Shown: positions 1 through 10,677, counted from the first letter of the stretch. The stretch: DNA of 64,000 nt from Hirundichthys speculiger (GCA_018398805.1 JAGFBZ010000004.1:124001-188000), one strand, 5' to 3'. The notes: a model not told the origin generated them from the letters alone. Numbers and translations are program-made.

Positions 1-74
1 ATGATCGCCATAGGAAATTAATGGGTGACCCTAGATTGTGTTCATCCATCAGATAGTACTCAACCACAAATACA

Positions 75-115
<41 letters not shown>

Positions 116-786
116 CACACCAACCCACATGAACCCTTTCAGACTGAACAAATAGGTGTCTCCTCTTCCCACCTCATTCGTGTGCTTATGTGCCCTTCCC
201 CCCACATAAACTACACCTTTCAAACTAAATGTATAACACTCGTTCCACATTTCAAAGTTAACAATTAGGTGTTAGTTGTGGGAACATTGTGTTTTAAGAG
301 GAGACTCTTCCTAGCAGATCTTGAGAAAGCTTTAGTGACTCTTCTGATGGTGCCAGCACCTTCCCTGTGCACCAGCCTCTGCCAGTCTGGTGAGGAGTCT
401 GCCAGCCCCAGCCTCTGCCCTGCTGCTCTCCCCCCAAAACAGGGGCAGAAATGGAATAGATGTGACCTCTGTGCCCCTAGAGACAATAAAACAAGTCTTA
501 AATGTTTCAAATGTGTTTGCGTTTGCAAGGCACACTACAATCTGATTGCAAAATGCCACTCCTGTGTGTGAAGACACATGCCCCCCCCCTTGTATTTTTT
601 GTTTATTTACTGCAGTTATTCATCTAAACCACTAGTTTTAGACATTGTTTACAGTTTTAAAGGGAGTTAATAAAATTTGGTGATGATTAGTGGTTTTTCT
701 GTTAATGTAGGAGCAGTTAAAACAGGCCGGTCAAATTTGATTGGGAGCACTAAAGTAAGGGGGGAGAAACAAACAAGACACAAAGG
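1..786 (+). mobile_element. piggyBac-like transposon, 3' part (cut by window start)
   Basis: The sequence ends at a TTAA (787-790), and the next bases are the CYP2K upstream sequence also found at 19070. The homologous site in copy B reads TTCA, so this looks like an insertion at a TTAA. A reading frame at about 269-571 ends in a Cys/His-rich tail (C-x2-C ... KTS ... C-x2-C ... H ... C-x2-C) resembling the RING-like C-terminal domain of piggyBac transposases. The rest of the transposase is absent or out of view. A second copy lies at 62058-63083 and shares the subterminal palindrome of the GGTCAAATTTGACC type. The family call is inferred from TTAA, the terminal repeat and the Cys tail. Confidence 0.6.
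75..120. repeat. (AC)n microsatellite
   Basis: A near-pure CA/AC dinucleotide run inside the piggyBac-like element. The copy at 62330 has only a short CACACA stretch, so the run expanded here or shrank there. The 76-codon frame through it is a repeat artefact. Confidence 0.95.
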
Positions 787-790
787 TTAA

Positions 791-1450
791 CAGCCTTGAC
801 CATTCTTTCACCTCTGGCCTTAAAAGTCTGGGAGAAAAAAAAGTTGTGGTCAATGTATAAGCTCATATGGTAATAGAAGGACATAAATAAAAAGATGAGA
901 GGCCACGACAAGCTTTAAAAGTTAAGATCAAATCTTGAGGTTCTCCAAACACTGGGGAAAAAAAAAAGCTCTTTAGAAAGGCATTAAAATGAAAATAAAA
1001 TATTTTTTTTTTTAATGCAATTGAATTTTATAATAAGTGGCTGCCTCCTGGGGATCTCTTGTGGAAAAAATTAAGATATATCCCTCAATTAATTTTTAAC
1101 CAGCAAGTGACTTAAACTGAGGATGAAACAATCTACTTCTTGAAACTGAAACTACGTTGTTTGCATTATCATCAGTGTATATTTTTACAGTAAGTGTGCA
1201 ATTGAGCAGATGAGCTCTAAAGTTAGTCGGAGTGATTTTTATCAACATCCAAATTGTGTTAGATTCTTCTCTATGTGTGAGTCAAATCACAACCCATATA
1301 TGGCAGAAATCAGCTACTTGACCAATTATTAACTCCCAGCTATCAACGGAAAGGACCTGACTGCTTTGTGAATGAGTCCTCCACTGTTTGGCCAAGCCAC
1401 TCACAGTTCCTTTCAGTCCAAATAAGTACCAGTAAACCCTTTTTCTCATC
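791..1450 (+). promoter_or_regulatory. Upstream region of CYP2K copy A
   Basis: This stretch is homologous to 19066-19664 upstream of copy B, so it duplicated with the gene. Conserved in both are TGAGTCA, the decamer CCATATATGG (perfect CArG form, may also act as the TATA element) at about 1295, and an AATTATTAAC / AATGATTAAC core at about 1323-1332. The last fits the right half of an HNF1 site, which would suit liver expression of a fish CYP2K. These are sequence matches only, and the transcription start is not known. Confidence 0.35.
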
Positions 1451-4400
1451 ATGGCAGTTTTAGATGTTTTGCTCCAGTCAGTCTCCCTGTTGGGTTCTCT
1501 GGTCATCCTTCTGCTCGTCTATTTGATCTCCTCCTCAGTCTTCAGTTCCCAAAAGCAGGTGAAGGAGCCACCAGGACCAAGACCACTTCCACTGATTGGG
1601 AACCTGCTGCAGATTGACCTGAGGAGACCCTACCACACATTACTGGAGGTGAGGAAGTTACTGTTTTTCTTTTAAGAGATCATTTCATGCCATTTCACTT
1701 AACCTTCTCAACTGACATAATTGATTCATGTAGAGAATACATGAAGAAAGAAAGAAAGAAAGAAAGAAAGAACACACTTCTGCCTAGTTCATCAGACTGT
1801 GCTTTCTTAATTATTTTTGAGTTATCTGACAACTTCACGACAAAGTGGCATTTTTCTACTCAACTGATTTTGAATAATTTTGAATAACTGTTTTTGAATT
1901 AATATACAGTTGTACCTCTACTTACGAAATTAATTTGTTCTGGAAGTAGTTTCGTAACCTGAAAAATTCGTTAGTAGAGAGGCATTTTCCATGTAAATGC
2001 CCTAATCCTTTCCAAGCCCCCCAAAATTCGAACATAATTTTTTTTTTTTAAATTATAAATGATACATGAAAACCTGTAAGAAATACATGTTAGAACTAGA
2101 AAAGCACTCAGGGAGTGCAGACCTCCACCGGGTGCAACAATTATCGAAAATTTGAAAGTGATCCAGAATCCAGGATTTCTTCCGGATCACACCCAAAATG
2201 AAATCAGTTCTTCATTTTAATATTTCCGACAGCTCCTGAAAGTTTTATCAAACTTTTTGAGTTATCTTGAACACAGACAGACAGATAAATGCCGGGAAAA
2301 ACATAATCTCCTTGGCAGAGGTAAAAATTGTTTGTTTACCTGGATTGCTGGGTTACGCTCATACTCGTCTTTCCTGACCATTAATGTCGACAAAACCAAG
2401 GAAATGATCATTGATTTTAGGAAGTCCCGTGCAACCACCGCTCCCCTGTCCATCAACGGTCTAGCTGTAGAATCAGTCCAGCTGTACAAATACCTCGGGA
2501 CACTAATTGATGACAGGTTGTCCTTCGATAAGCAGATCGACGCCGTGTGCAAAAAGGCCAACCAGAGCTTGTACTTCCTTCGGAAACTCAGGAACATAAA
2601 CATTGATACAAGGTTTATGAAAATGTTTTATTCTTGTTTTATTGAGTCTGTCCTGACATTCTCTTTTATTTGCTGGTTCGGGCTAATTAGATTTAAAAAT
2701 CGGAGTAGACTTCAGGGGATGGTTAAAGTGTGCAGCAAAATTGTTGGCACCCCCCTGACAGAGATCTCGGCCTTGCACAAAAGCAGGTCTTTAAAGAAAG
2801 CCAGACTGGTCTTCTCTGACCCGAGCCACCCTCTGGCATCTGAATTTAGGTTGCTCCCCTCAAGACGTAGATTTCAGGTGCCAAGAATAAGAACAAACAG
2901 ATTTAAAAAATCCTGGGTTCCGGTGGTCATTGGCCTTTTAAATAATGGATAGTTTTAACCCTCTTTTAAAGACGCACTGCACTGTGGGCAACTAACTGAA
3001 TTTTATCTCTGTTTTTATTATTTTATTGCCTTTTATTGTCTTGTTCTTGTCAGTGTCGTGCATGTATTGTTGCGATCTTGCTGCTACTGCACTGCTAATT
3101 GCCCCCTGGGGACAATAAAGTTTTCTTGATCTTGATCAGACAAGGGGCCCTCCTAGCCAATGGGATGCCAGGAAGATGCTAAGCGATAGCCAATGGCAGA
3201 GCAGCTCGGATGCACTGCTTTCAAACCGAGATACAGAGCCGACAGCTATGTTTACATTCGGTAAACTCTGGCAGCTGCGAATAGCAGTGCTACTGTATTT
3301 TTGCCTTTCGTATCCTGAAATTTCTTTCATAACTAGAGGCAATATTTTCCCATTGCGGCGTTTCGTAACCTGAAAATTTCATATGTTCGTACGTTCGTAA
3401 GTAGAGGTACCACTGTATATATAAACACACTTGGTTTGACTGGTCGGGCAGCACGGTGGCTTGGTGGTCAGCACTGTTGCCTCACAGCAAGACGGTTCCT
3501 GGTTCGGTTCCTGGTTCAAACCTCGCCAGGGAACTTTCTGTGCGGAGTTTGCATGTTCTCCCCGTGGATGTGTGGGTTTCCTTCAGGTACTCCGGCTTCC
3601 TCCCACAGTCCAAAGACGTGCATGTCAGGTTAATTGGTGGTTCTAATTGCCCGTAGTAGTGATTGTGAGTGTGTGTGGTTGTTCGTCTACATGTGGCCCT
3701 GTGATGGACTAGTGACCTGTCCAAGATGGACCCCTGCCTTTCACCTGAAGAAAGCTGGTATCAGCTCCAGCAGATCACCGTGACTCTGTATAGGACTGAA
3801 CTGATATGGATCATGGATGTAGAATACATGTACAGTATCATTAGCTTCATATTCACAAGATTAATTAATTAATAACAGATTGACGGCTGTTTACAGGATG
3901 ATGCTAAATACAGTTTCATCCTTGAATTAACCTACTATAAAATGGCAACTAAATTTAAAAACATGGCCCCAATTTAAAGCAAAACACACATACTGGAAAA
4001 GATCGCTGTGTTTCTACTGTTTAAGAATTTAAGAATTTCTGAGGATCTCGGTCAGTGAACTTTCTGGAAAGCAGTACACCAGCCAGGTATTTTTCATACC
4101 TTACATCCTAGCAATTGATCAAATTTTCTCGACGAGAAGAGAGAGCACTAGAGAGCTCTCTTTCCCTGATGGGACAATACCGGCTGTATATGTGATCGTT
4201 TCCTGACATAAATGGAAGATCGTATGCCTGGCTACTTTGTACATTGAGGATACAGAAAATGTATACATATTTGGATTTCTGATAACAGGATTTCTGCTGT
4301 TTGGAGTTGATAGTTACGTGGTGTATTAAAAAAATCAGAAAATATCAGCAGCTGTTCTGGGCATTGTGAAGCTGCCTTTCCTGTATGAGGGAATGTGTCA

Positions 4401-7400
4401 CTTGTGAACAAGACCCCAAGAACAAGACCTTCTACCCTTTTCATACAGAGATCCATGGTCTCAGATTTGAAGGTGCTGATTCTCATCCCTGCCACTTCAC
4501 ACTCAGCTGCAAACTGCTCCGGTTAGACCTGTGGATCCCCACCCGATGGCGCCATCAGGACAACGTCATCTGCAAATAACAGAGACGAAATCCTGACACC
4601 ACCAAACTGGAACCCCTCCATTCCCTGGCTGCACCTAGAAATTCTGTCCATGAATGTTACAAACAGAACTGGTGACAAAGGGCAACCCTGGCGGTCCAGT
4701 AAAGCTGGTCCAGTGTTCCACAACCAGGAAGGAACCCACATTGTTCCTCCTGAATCTGGGATTCTGGGACACCCCTGTATAGACCTGACCTTGGAGGCTG
4801 AGGATTGTAATTCCCCTGTAATTGGAACACATCCTCTGGTCCCCCTTCTTAAAAAGGGGAACCACCACCACAGTCTGCCAATCCAAAGTCACTGTCCCCC
4901 CGATTTCCACGTGATGTTGCAGAGACGTGTCAACCAAGACAGTCCTACAACATCCAGAGCCTTCAGGAAGTCAGGGCGGATCTCGTCCACCCCCGGAGCC
5001 CGGCCACTGTACAGCTTCTTCACTACCTCAGCGACCTCAGCCCCGGTAATGGACGAGTCCACCTCTAAGTCCACAGGCTCAGCATCCTCCACGGAAGACA
5101 TGTTGGTGGGATTGAGTAAATCCTCTAAGTATTGCTTCCACCGCCGAACGACATCTCCAGTTGAGGTCAGCAGCCCCCACCCCCACTATACACAGTGTTG
5201 GTGAAGCACTGCTTTCCCCGCCTGAGCCGTCTGACGGTTTGCCAGAATGTACATGGAGCCGATCGAAAGTCTTTTTCCATGGCCTCACCGAACTCCTCCC
5301 ACACCTGATTTTCCACCTTACAGACCACCAAAGCTGCCACCCCCATGGATACCCGATACTTGTCTGCTGATTCCGGAGTCAAACTAACCAAGCCCGGTAG
5401 GACTCCTTTTTCAGTCTGACGGCCTCTCTTACCCGAGGTGTCCACCACTGAGTTCGAGGATTACTGCCACGACAGGCAGGATGTGATTGGAGCTCTGTCA
5501 GAGGTGTGAGTTAAAGATCTTTCTGACAGGTTCCTCTGCCAGACGTTCCCAACAAACCCTCACTACACGTTTGGGCCTACCAGGACTGATTGGCATTCTC
5601 CCCCACCATCTGATCCAATTCACTACCAGGTAGTGATCAGTTGACAGCTCAGCTCCTCTCTTTACCTGAGTGTCCAAAACATTTGGCCGAAGATCGGATG
5701 ATACAACTATAAAGTCGATCATTGATCTACAGCCAAAGTGTCCTGATGCCACATGCATTTATGGACACTCTTATGTTTGAACCTTGTGTTTGTGTTTTGG
5801 ACAAACTGTGACTAGCACAAAGGTCCAACAACAAAACACCACTTGGGTTCAGATCAGAGAGGCTGTTTCTCCCAAAGTCCCCCAGCAGAATAAAGGAGTC
5901 CCCATTAGGGGCGCTCTCCAACACCCCAACCAAGGACCCCAGTCAGAGCCCGTTCCCTGACCCAAAGGTGCAGGGAAGCTACCCTCTCATCTACTGGAGA
6001 AAACCCAACGTACAGGCTCTAAGCTGGGGGGCTATAAGCAAGCCCACACCAGCCTTTCAACTCTCACCCTGGTCTACGCCAGAGTAGAATAAGATCCAGC
6101 CTCTTTCGAGAAGATTGGTTCCAGAGACCATGTTGTGCATTGAGGTGAGCCCGACTACATCTAGTTGGTACCTTTCGACCTCACGCACAAGCTCAGGCTC
6201 CTTCCCTGCCAGAGAGGTAACGTTCCATGTCCCAGTAGCCGGTTTAGTCAGCTGGCGTCGGCATGCCAAGGCCCATGCTTTCGGCTGCCGCCCAAAACAC
6301 ATTGCACCCATCTCCGATGACCCTCCCTGCAGGTGGTGGGCCCACGAGGAGGCGAACCCATGTAGCCCGTTTGGACTGAGCGTGGCCAGGCCCCATGGGT
6401 AAAGGCCGGGCCACCAGGCGCTCCCGCACAAGCCCCTTGCCCAGGTCTGACTCCAGGGTATGGCCCCGGTAACCCTAGCCCGGGCGAGGGACATCTTACA
6501 TTTTTCTTTATATGAGTCGATTGAATCGCGCTTAGGGTGAATTCCAATTCCTCCCTTAACCCTCAATCTCAACCCTCAATCTCAAAAATGCGCGTTCCCG
6601 CTAAGGGCAAGTGGTGTCCCAATTCTAAGGGACATCAAGTTGAGTGACGAGTTTAAGGGCTGTATTGCCCTCAAAATTGAGATTTTCCGACACCACCCTT
6701 GGAAGTAAGGGCTATCCAGAAGCTAGCTACAAACGTAAGTATCTTCGTATATCTTATAGACATAAATGTTACGAAACCATTTTATTGTGTTTGTTTGAGA
6801 CTTTTTTCATGGATTAACATCGTTGTTGCGTAACATTTATTTTTTTACTTTACGATGTTTGCTGCTGGACCGGTGGTCCCGTCGGCTTCATGTTGTACTC
6901 GTCGGTGGTCCCGGTACATTATTCAGTCCTCCGTCGCTACACAACAAAGTAACGTGAAGCCGACCCGGACCGCCGACGGGACCGGTCCGCCGACCGTGGC
7001 GGTCCCGGTCCCGTCAGCGGTCCGGGTCCCGTCAGCGGTCCAGGTCGGCTTCACATTACTTGTACTCGTCGGTGGTCCCGTTCCGCCATCCTGGTCCTGT
7101 CAGCGGTCCCGGTCCCGTCAGTGGTCCGGGTCCCGTCGGCGGTCCCAGGCGGCTTCACGTTACTTGTATACCTTGTTGTGTAGCGACGATGGACTGAATA
7201 ATGTATCCTCTATTGTGTTATTTGCTAATATTATTTAGAGAATATACGGCGCTCTTTTCAATGTTATCCCTGTGTAATTTCAGGAAATACAGAGACAACA
7301 CGGCTCTGATACATTTCAGTCTGATGACGTAACTGCACTCGAGGGGTGTCCCATTTCTAAGTCACAAGATAACCCTCACACTTACTTTCGAGGGTTAAGA

Positions 7401-9959
7401 TTGAGGGCCAAAAATTGAGGGTTAAGGGCGAAGGTTGAGATTTAGGGTTAAGGGACGAATTGGAATTAGCCCTTAGTCTGGCCCGTCCCCCCAGACCAGT
7501 TTGCCTTGGGTGACCCTACCAGGGCAAAAAGCCCCAGACAACATAGCTCCTGGGATCATTCGGGTACACAAACCTCTCCACCACGTTAAGGTGGCGATTC
7601 ACCAACATGTTCAACAACATGCTTCATTAAAGTGTATTCTCTGTGCTGCAAGAAAATATGACCAGATCCTTCTCGTTGTAGTTATCCAAGAAATATGGAT
7701 CAGTGTTCACTGTCCACTTTGGACCCAAAAAAGTAGTGGTCCTGACTGGATACAAGATGGTGAAAGAAGCTCTTGTTAACTACGATGAGGAGTTTGGAAA
7801 CAGAGACGCACTTGAAATTTTCCGTGACTTTAACAAAGGACATGGTAAGGAAAGTGGAAACTGATTTTCAAATGGTTTTCAAGTTCAGCAAATCTTTGCA
7901 TTCAAGAGCAATAAAGTTTGAAAAAAATGCAGTGCATATCCTTTTTACCTTATCTAAGGGGTTTTATGGTCCAATGGAGACTCTTGGAGAGAAATGCGAC
8001 GCTTTGCCCTGACGAACCTGAGAGACTTTGGAATGGGCAAGAAGGCATGTGAGGACAAAATCATTGAGGAGTGTCAGCATCTCACTGATGTCTTTAAAAG
8101 TTTCAAAGGTACAACTGATTTGGAATCCAGCTGATTTGTACATTAATTAAACCAAACTCTTCACATTGGTCCTGTTCGTCTTGTTTCAGGAGAAGCTTTT
8201 GATGTGACCCAGTCGGTAAACTGCGCAGTCTCTAATATTATATGCTCCATGGTCTATGGCAGCAGATTTGAATACAATGATCCAGAGTTTACCTCAATGG
8301 TGGATCGAACGAATAAAAGTATCATACTCACTGGCTCTACTGCGGTCCAGGTAATCTGGTTTGATTCAGTGGAGCCTATATGGACTGAAACTTCAACAAA
8401 GACCCACAAATCAACAACTGCTAAAATGTTCAGGATCCAGTCTGTTCAGTAACTAATATTATTTTTATGATATTTGGAAAGGTTTACAACATGTTTCCAT
8501 GGTTCTGCAAGTGGTTTACAACAAGGAAGGAGTTCCTCGATGCCACTGCTGCAAACAGGAAACAGAACTTCACCCTCTTCAACCACCTGAAAGAGACCCT
8601 CAACCCCAGATGTGTAGAGGCTTTGTGGATGCCTTTTTGGTCCGCAAGCAAAATCTGGAGGTGGATTTGAATTACCTGTTAAAATGATGTTAACGTTGAA
8701 TCAGACAGAGGCGCAGTACCTTTCTTTCTTATTGCACCTTTTATACACCAGCAGCATGGCTTCTTTGGCCCATTTTCTTTGTGCAGGACTCTGGGATTAC
8801 CAACAGTCACTTCAATGATCCAAACCTTTTAATCACAGTCACAAATCTGTTCAATGCTGGAACTGAGACGACTTCAACGACACTGAGATGGGGTTTTCTG
8901 TTTATGGCCAAGTATCCAAAAATACAAGGTACATAAATGAAGTATTCATCAAAATAAATACAGCAGTGACCTGTTCATGATAGTGATTTGTTCATAAGAA
9001 GAATAAAGTATTGTGCATCTTTCATGTTTTTATGGATAAAAGTACAAAGTTGTTTCATTCTTGATTTGAATCATGAGCAGCTTTCCTGTGATTTTGTCCT
9101 CTTTATTTATCAAGATCAAGTCCAGGAAGAGTTGAAAAGAGTCATCGGAGACCGTCAGGTGCAGGTTGCTGACAGGAAAAACCTGCCTTTCACTGATGCC
9201 GTCATCCATGAGACGCAGAGGCTGGCCAGCATCGTCCCCATGTCACTGCCTCACAAAACCAGCAAGGACATCATGTTTCATGGTCACATCATTAAAAAGG
9301 TTGGGCTTAACAAAACACAAACTATAGAAAACCAAAACTGAAAGACAGTTTTTTTATGATTGAGAAATAAGTCATCCCAGTCATCCAGGAACCACTGGAG
9401 GTGCTTGTAGTGTCGCGATAAAACTCTTTATTACAAGGCCAGGATCCAGACTGAAATGCAAACACACAGCTTTTACAGACCACACATTTATGATTTCCAT
9501 GCGATTTCCAATCCTGAAAGTAATTTCAGTTTCTGGAATGTAATTCCTGCAGGATACCACAGTTTATCCACTCTTGATCTCCGTGCTGCATGATCCCAGT
9601 GAGTGGGAGAGACCTCACAGCTTCTATCCTGCTCATTTTCTGGATAAAGATGAAAAGTTTGTCAAGCGAGATGCCTTCATGCCATTTTCCGCAGGTTTGT
9701 GAGCTCAGGAATCTCTGAGGTGCATTTGTTGACAGCAGACTCTGGAGTTCCTCTTTAAATCTCTTCTGCAGGTCGCAGGATCTGTCTGGGAGAGAGTCTG
9801 GCCAGGATGGAGCTCTTCATCTTCTTCACCACCCTTCTGCAGCATTTCCGTTTCTCACCTCCACCAGGGGTTTCAGAGGAAGAATTAGATCTGATGCCAT
9901 GTGGAGGCCTCACTCTCAGCCCGACACCTCAAAAACTCTGTGTTGTTTACCGAATGTGA
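1451..9959 (+). CDS. cyp2k: Cytochrome P450 family 2, CYP2K-like, copy A (one frameshift in exon 5)
   Basis: Nine exons can be placed with consensus splice sites: 1451-1648, 7682-7844, 7959-8108, 8190-8350, 8482-8660, 8787-8928, 9115-9299, 9553-9694 and 9772-9959 (TGA). The predicted product is an ER-anchored haem monooxygenase: N-terminal membrane anchor, PPGP hinge, I-helix AGTETTS in exon 6, K-helix E-T-Q-R in exon 7, and haem loop [10 protein letters not shown] across exons 8/9 with the Cys in exon 9. Exon lengths match copies C and D except exon 1, which lacks three codons (FQS) found in B, and exon 5, which is 179 instead of 180 nt. The missing base lies near 8609, just after codons for T-L-N-P, and shifts the frame. 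It is either a real inactivating mutation or a base-calling error. Introns 2-8 are short, while intron 1 (6 kb) is filled with transposons. CYP2K is recognised from exon 1-3 wording, and no member number is assigned. Confidence 0.85.
1745..1771. repeat. (GAAA)n microsatellite in intron 1 of copy A
   Basis: About six GAAA units. The orthologous array in copy B (19968-20034) has about sixteen, so it is length-variable between the duplicates. Confidence 0.9.
2095..2330 (-). repeat. Teleost interspersed repeat of the 'CCTCCGCCAAGGAGGTTATG' kind
   Basis: It reads on the minus strand from AACCTCCTTGGC-type sequence through the phrase around TGATCCAGAA. The same unit occurs at 20366-20612 and, in the opposite direction, at 45886-46135 in intron 6 of copy D. 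It carries no coding potential. Confidence 0.6.
2365..3136 (+). mobile_element. 5'-truncated Rex1/CR1-L2-group LINE, 3' part of reverse transcriptase
   Basis: One open frame up to 2952 encodes the C-terminal part of a LINE reverse transcriptase: [23 protein letters not shown] and SLYFLRKLR are recognisable, and the same blocks occur in the longer LINE at 10678-12706. The 3' end reads CCCCTGGGGACAATAAAG and then a short CTTGAT repeat, typical of CR1/L2-type tails. The insertion is precise: in copy B the bases left and right of it are directly joined at 20648/20649. The element lacks the endonuclease and the catalytic part of the RT, so it is dead. Confidence 0.75.
3447..3790 (+). repeat. Teleost 'GCACGGTGG...CCTCACAGCAAGA' interspersed repeat
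   Basis: It matches the very common fish repeat that reads from the GCACGGTGGC box through CTCACAGCAAGA, GCATGTTCTCCCCGTG and CTTCCTCCCACAGTCCAAAG to a CCTGTCCA box. A near-identical copy is at 20958-21290. Reading frames through it are incidental. The exact family name is not certain. Confidence 0.65.
3791..4229. other. Intron 1 spacer of copy A, no recognised feature
   Basis: It is shared almost base for base with 21290-21735 in copy B, so it belongs to the duplicated unit. No gene, RNA or transposon end was recognised. A short AGAGAGC...GCTCTCT inverted repeat lies near 4140-4165. Confidence 0.5.
6535..7472. mobile_element. PIF/Harbinger-like non-autonomous transposon
   Basis: The left end GGGTGAATTCCAATTC and the reverse-complemented right end GGGCTAATTCCAATTC form inverted repeats that stay alignable for about 40 bp. 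It is flanked by direct TTA duplications at 6532-6534 and 7473-7475. The uninterrupted site, with a single TTA, is seen at about 23987 in copy B and, with one base change, at about 29580 in copy C. A 3-bp TWA duplication and GG-start termini fit Harbinger. No transposase is encoded. The core is a GC-rich foldback (separate entry). Confidence 0.8.
6916..7204. repeat. GC-rich foldback with CGGTCCCGTCAG-type tandem units
   Basis: ACATTATTCAGTCC at 6916 is mirrored by GGACTGAATAATGT ending at 7204, giving arms of about 80 bp that include TCGCTACACAACAA and GTAACGTGAAGCCG. The loop consists of variants of GGTCCCGTCAGCGGTCC. This is far richer in G+C than the surrounding DNA. Open frames through it are low-complexity artefacts. 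Confidence 0.75.
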
Positions 9960-10544
9960 TGATTAGGAGATCTTCTTCAAAACACCATATCGATGGCCAA
10001 AGCGCAAAACCTCCTATCTGAAAAATTCACTTTTTTGAGAAAACTAAAAAAAACTTCTTGTTTTCTTGCAGAATGCTATTTTTTAAGTATACTCAATACA
10101 TAATACCTGTTTTTGGACTAATTACTATACTATGTGTTAAACAATACAGACTAGGTATTTGTTATTTTTTTCAAAGTGAATCTGGAAGTCAGAAAATTCT
10201 GCAGATAGGAGGTTTTGCGCTTTGGCCATCGATATGTGGATTTGGTGAATTAGTTCATCCCTGTTAAGCTACTAAGTTTATTGGTCATTAAGTTATTTGA
10301 TCATCATCAGTATTTTTATGAATGGTTGAAAAGTGATGATTTATTAGGGGGGAGCCAACATTCACGTGTTTCATTGTTAGGAAGTATTTGAGGTCCTTGC
10401 TAAAGCCAATAATTGGCCAAATAGTTAAAGTTGGACATGTTCATATTGTCAGTGTATATTGAATCTCAAAGAAACTGAAAAAATATTTGAGTATTATTTA
10501 GGGCCCAAGCACCGAGGGTGCGAGGACCTTACTGTGCATTGAAT
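9960..10544. other. 3' flank of CYP2K copy A
   Basis: It is non-coding and homologous to 26411-26733 downstream of copy B. From 10380 on it also matches 17464-17630. The last part, from about 10500, is the start of the common teleost repeat GGGCCCAAGCACCGAGGGTGCGAGGACC. A 211-bp segment around 10005-10220 is present here and absent from copy B. No poly(A) signal was clearly assignable. Confidence 0.6.
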
Positions 10545-10676
10545 GTGTCAGGTTCAGACAACCTAAAACACTTTTAAGAAGGAAGACAAGAGACAGTTAT
10601 TACATTTACTTGCAAGGAGAACGGACAGAGAGTGCTCAGTTACAGTCTCAAAACCCGCTCTGAGTTGACTCCTGCC
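10545..10676 (-). mobile_element. Retroviral LTR fragment, truncated at an assembly join
   Basis: About 130 bp match the beginning of the LTR at 26734 (TGTCAGGTTCAGACAACC) and stop at the single N at 10677. It sits in the same place in the 3'-flank repeat as the LTR behind copy B. The rest of the element is not represented here. Confidence 0.65.
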
Positions 10677-10677
10677 N
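10677..10677. other. Single N: assembly join
   Basis: One undetermined base joins an LTR fragment to the middle of a LINE. Neither side continues its own element, so sequence is probably missing or mis-joined. Confidence 0.8.

Larger units (their letters stand above)
1907..3415. mobile_element. TA-flanked inverted-repeat element (Tc1/mariner-like), interrupted
   Basis: The left end CAGTTGTACCTCTACTTACG and the right end, read on the other strand (CAGTGGTACCTCTACTTACG), form terminal inverted repeats. Both flanks are TA, as expected for Tc1/mariner-type target duplication. The same element sits at 20170-20926 in copy B. Here it is enlarged by a LINE fragment at 2365-3136. Its interior also holds the teleost repeat at 2095-2330. 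No transposase frame is visible, so it is a non-autonomous element. Confidence 0.65.
4230..7620 (-). mobile_element. Antisense RTE/Rex-like non-LTR retrotransposon (copy A), broken
   Basis: On the minus strand, from about 7620 down, it shows in order a 5' untranslated GC-rich leader, an apurinic endonuclease start ([21 protein letters not shown] near 6240), the endonuclease motif [10 protein letters not shown] (about 5890), [21 protein letters not shown] (about 5680), a linker, RT blocks ([17 protein letters not shown] near 4860) and LLFADDVVL (about 4570). Many deletions and frameshifts break it. A Harbinger element splits the leader (6535-7472). The same LINE at the same place occupies intron 1 of copies B and C, so it was present before those duplications. 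Clade is given as RTE-like from memory of the protein blocks. Confidence 0.75.

Noticed and set aside
38..268. 76-codon frame rich in Thr-His
   Set aside because: It is a translation of the CA dinucleotide repeat; no start context or homology.
3447..3790. Possible tRNA-derived promoter boxes (GGTTCAAACC) as a tRNA gene
   Set aside because: There is a B-box-like stretch, but no cloverleaf could be drawn and the sequence is a dispersed fish repeat.
4650..5204. 184-codon plus-strand frame, and its parallel at 22158-22568
   Set aside because: Antisense shadow of the LINE reverse transcriptase on the minus strand, where the recognisable motifs are.
6115..6402. Plus-strand frames opposite the LINE endonuclease
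   Set aside because: The endonuclease motifs are on the minus strand; the plus frames have no family match.
6855..7238. 127-codon frame rich in Val/Pro/Arg/Ser
   Set aside because: It runs through the GC-rich tandem core of the Harbinger element and reflects the repeat, not a protein.
10058..10267. 69-codon frame downstream of copy A
   Set aside because: AT-rich, no splice context, not preserved in copy B.
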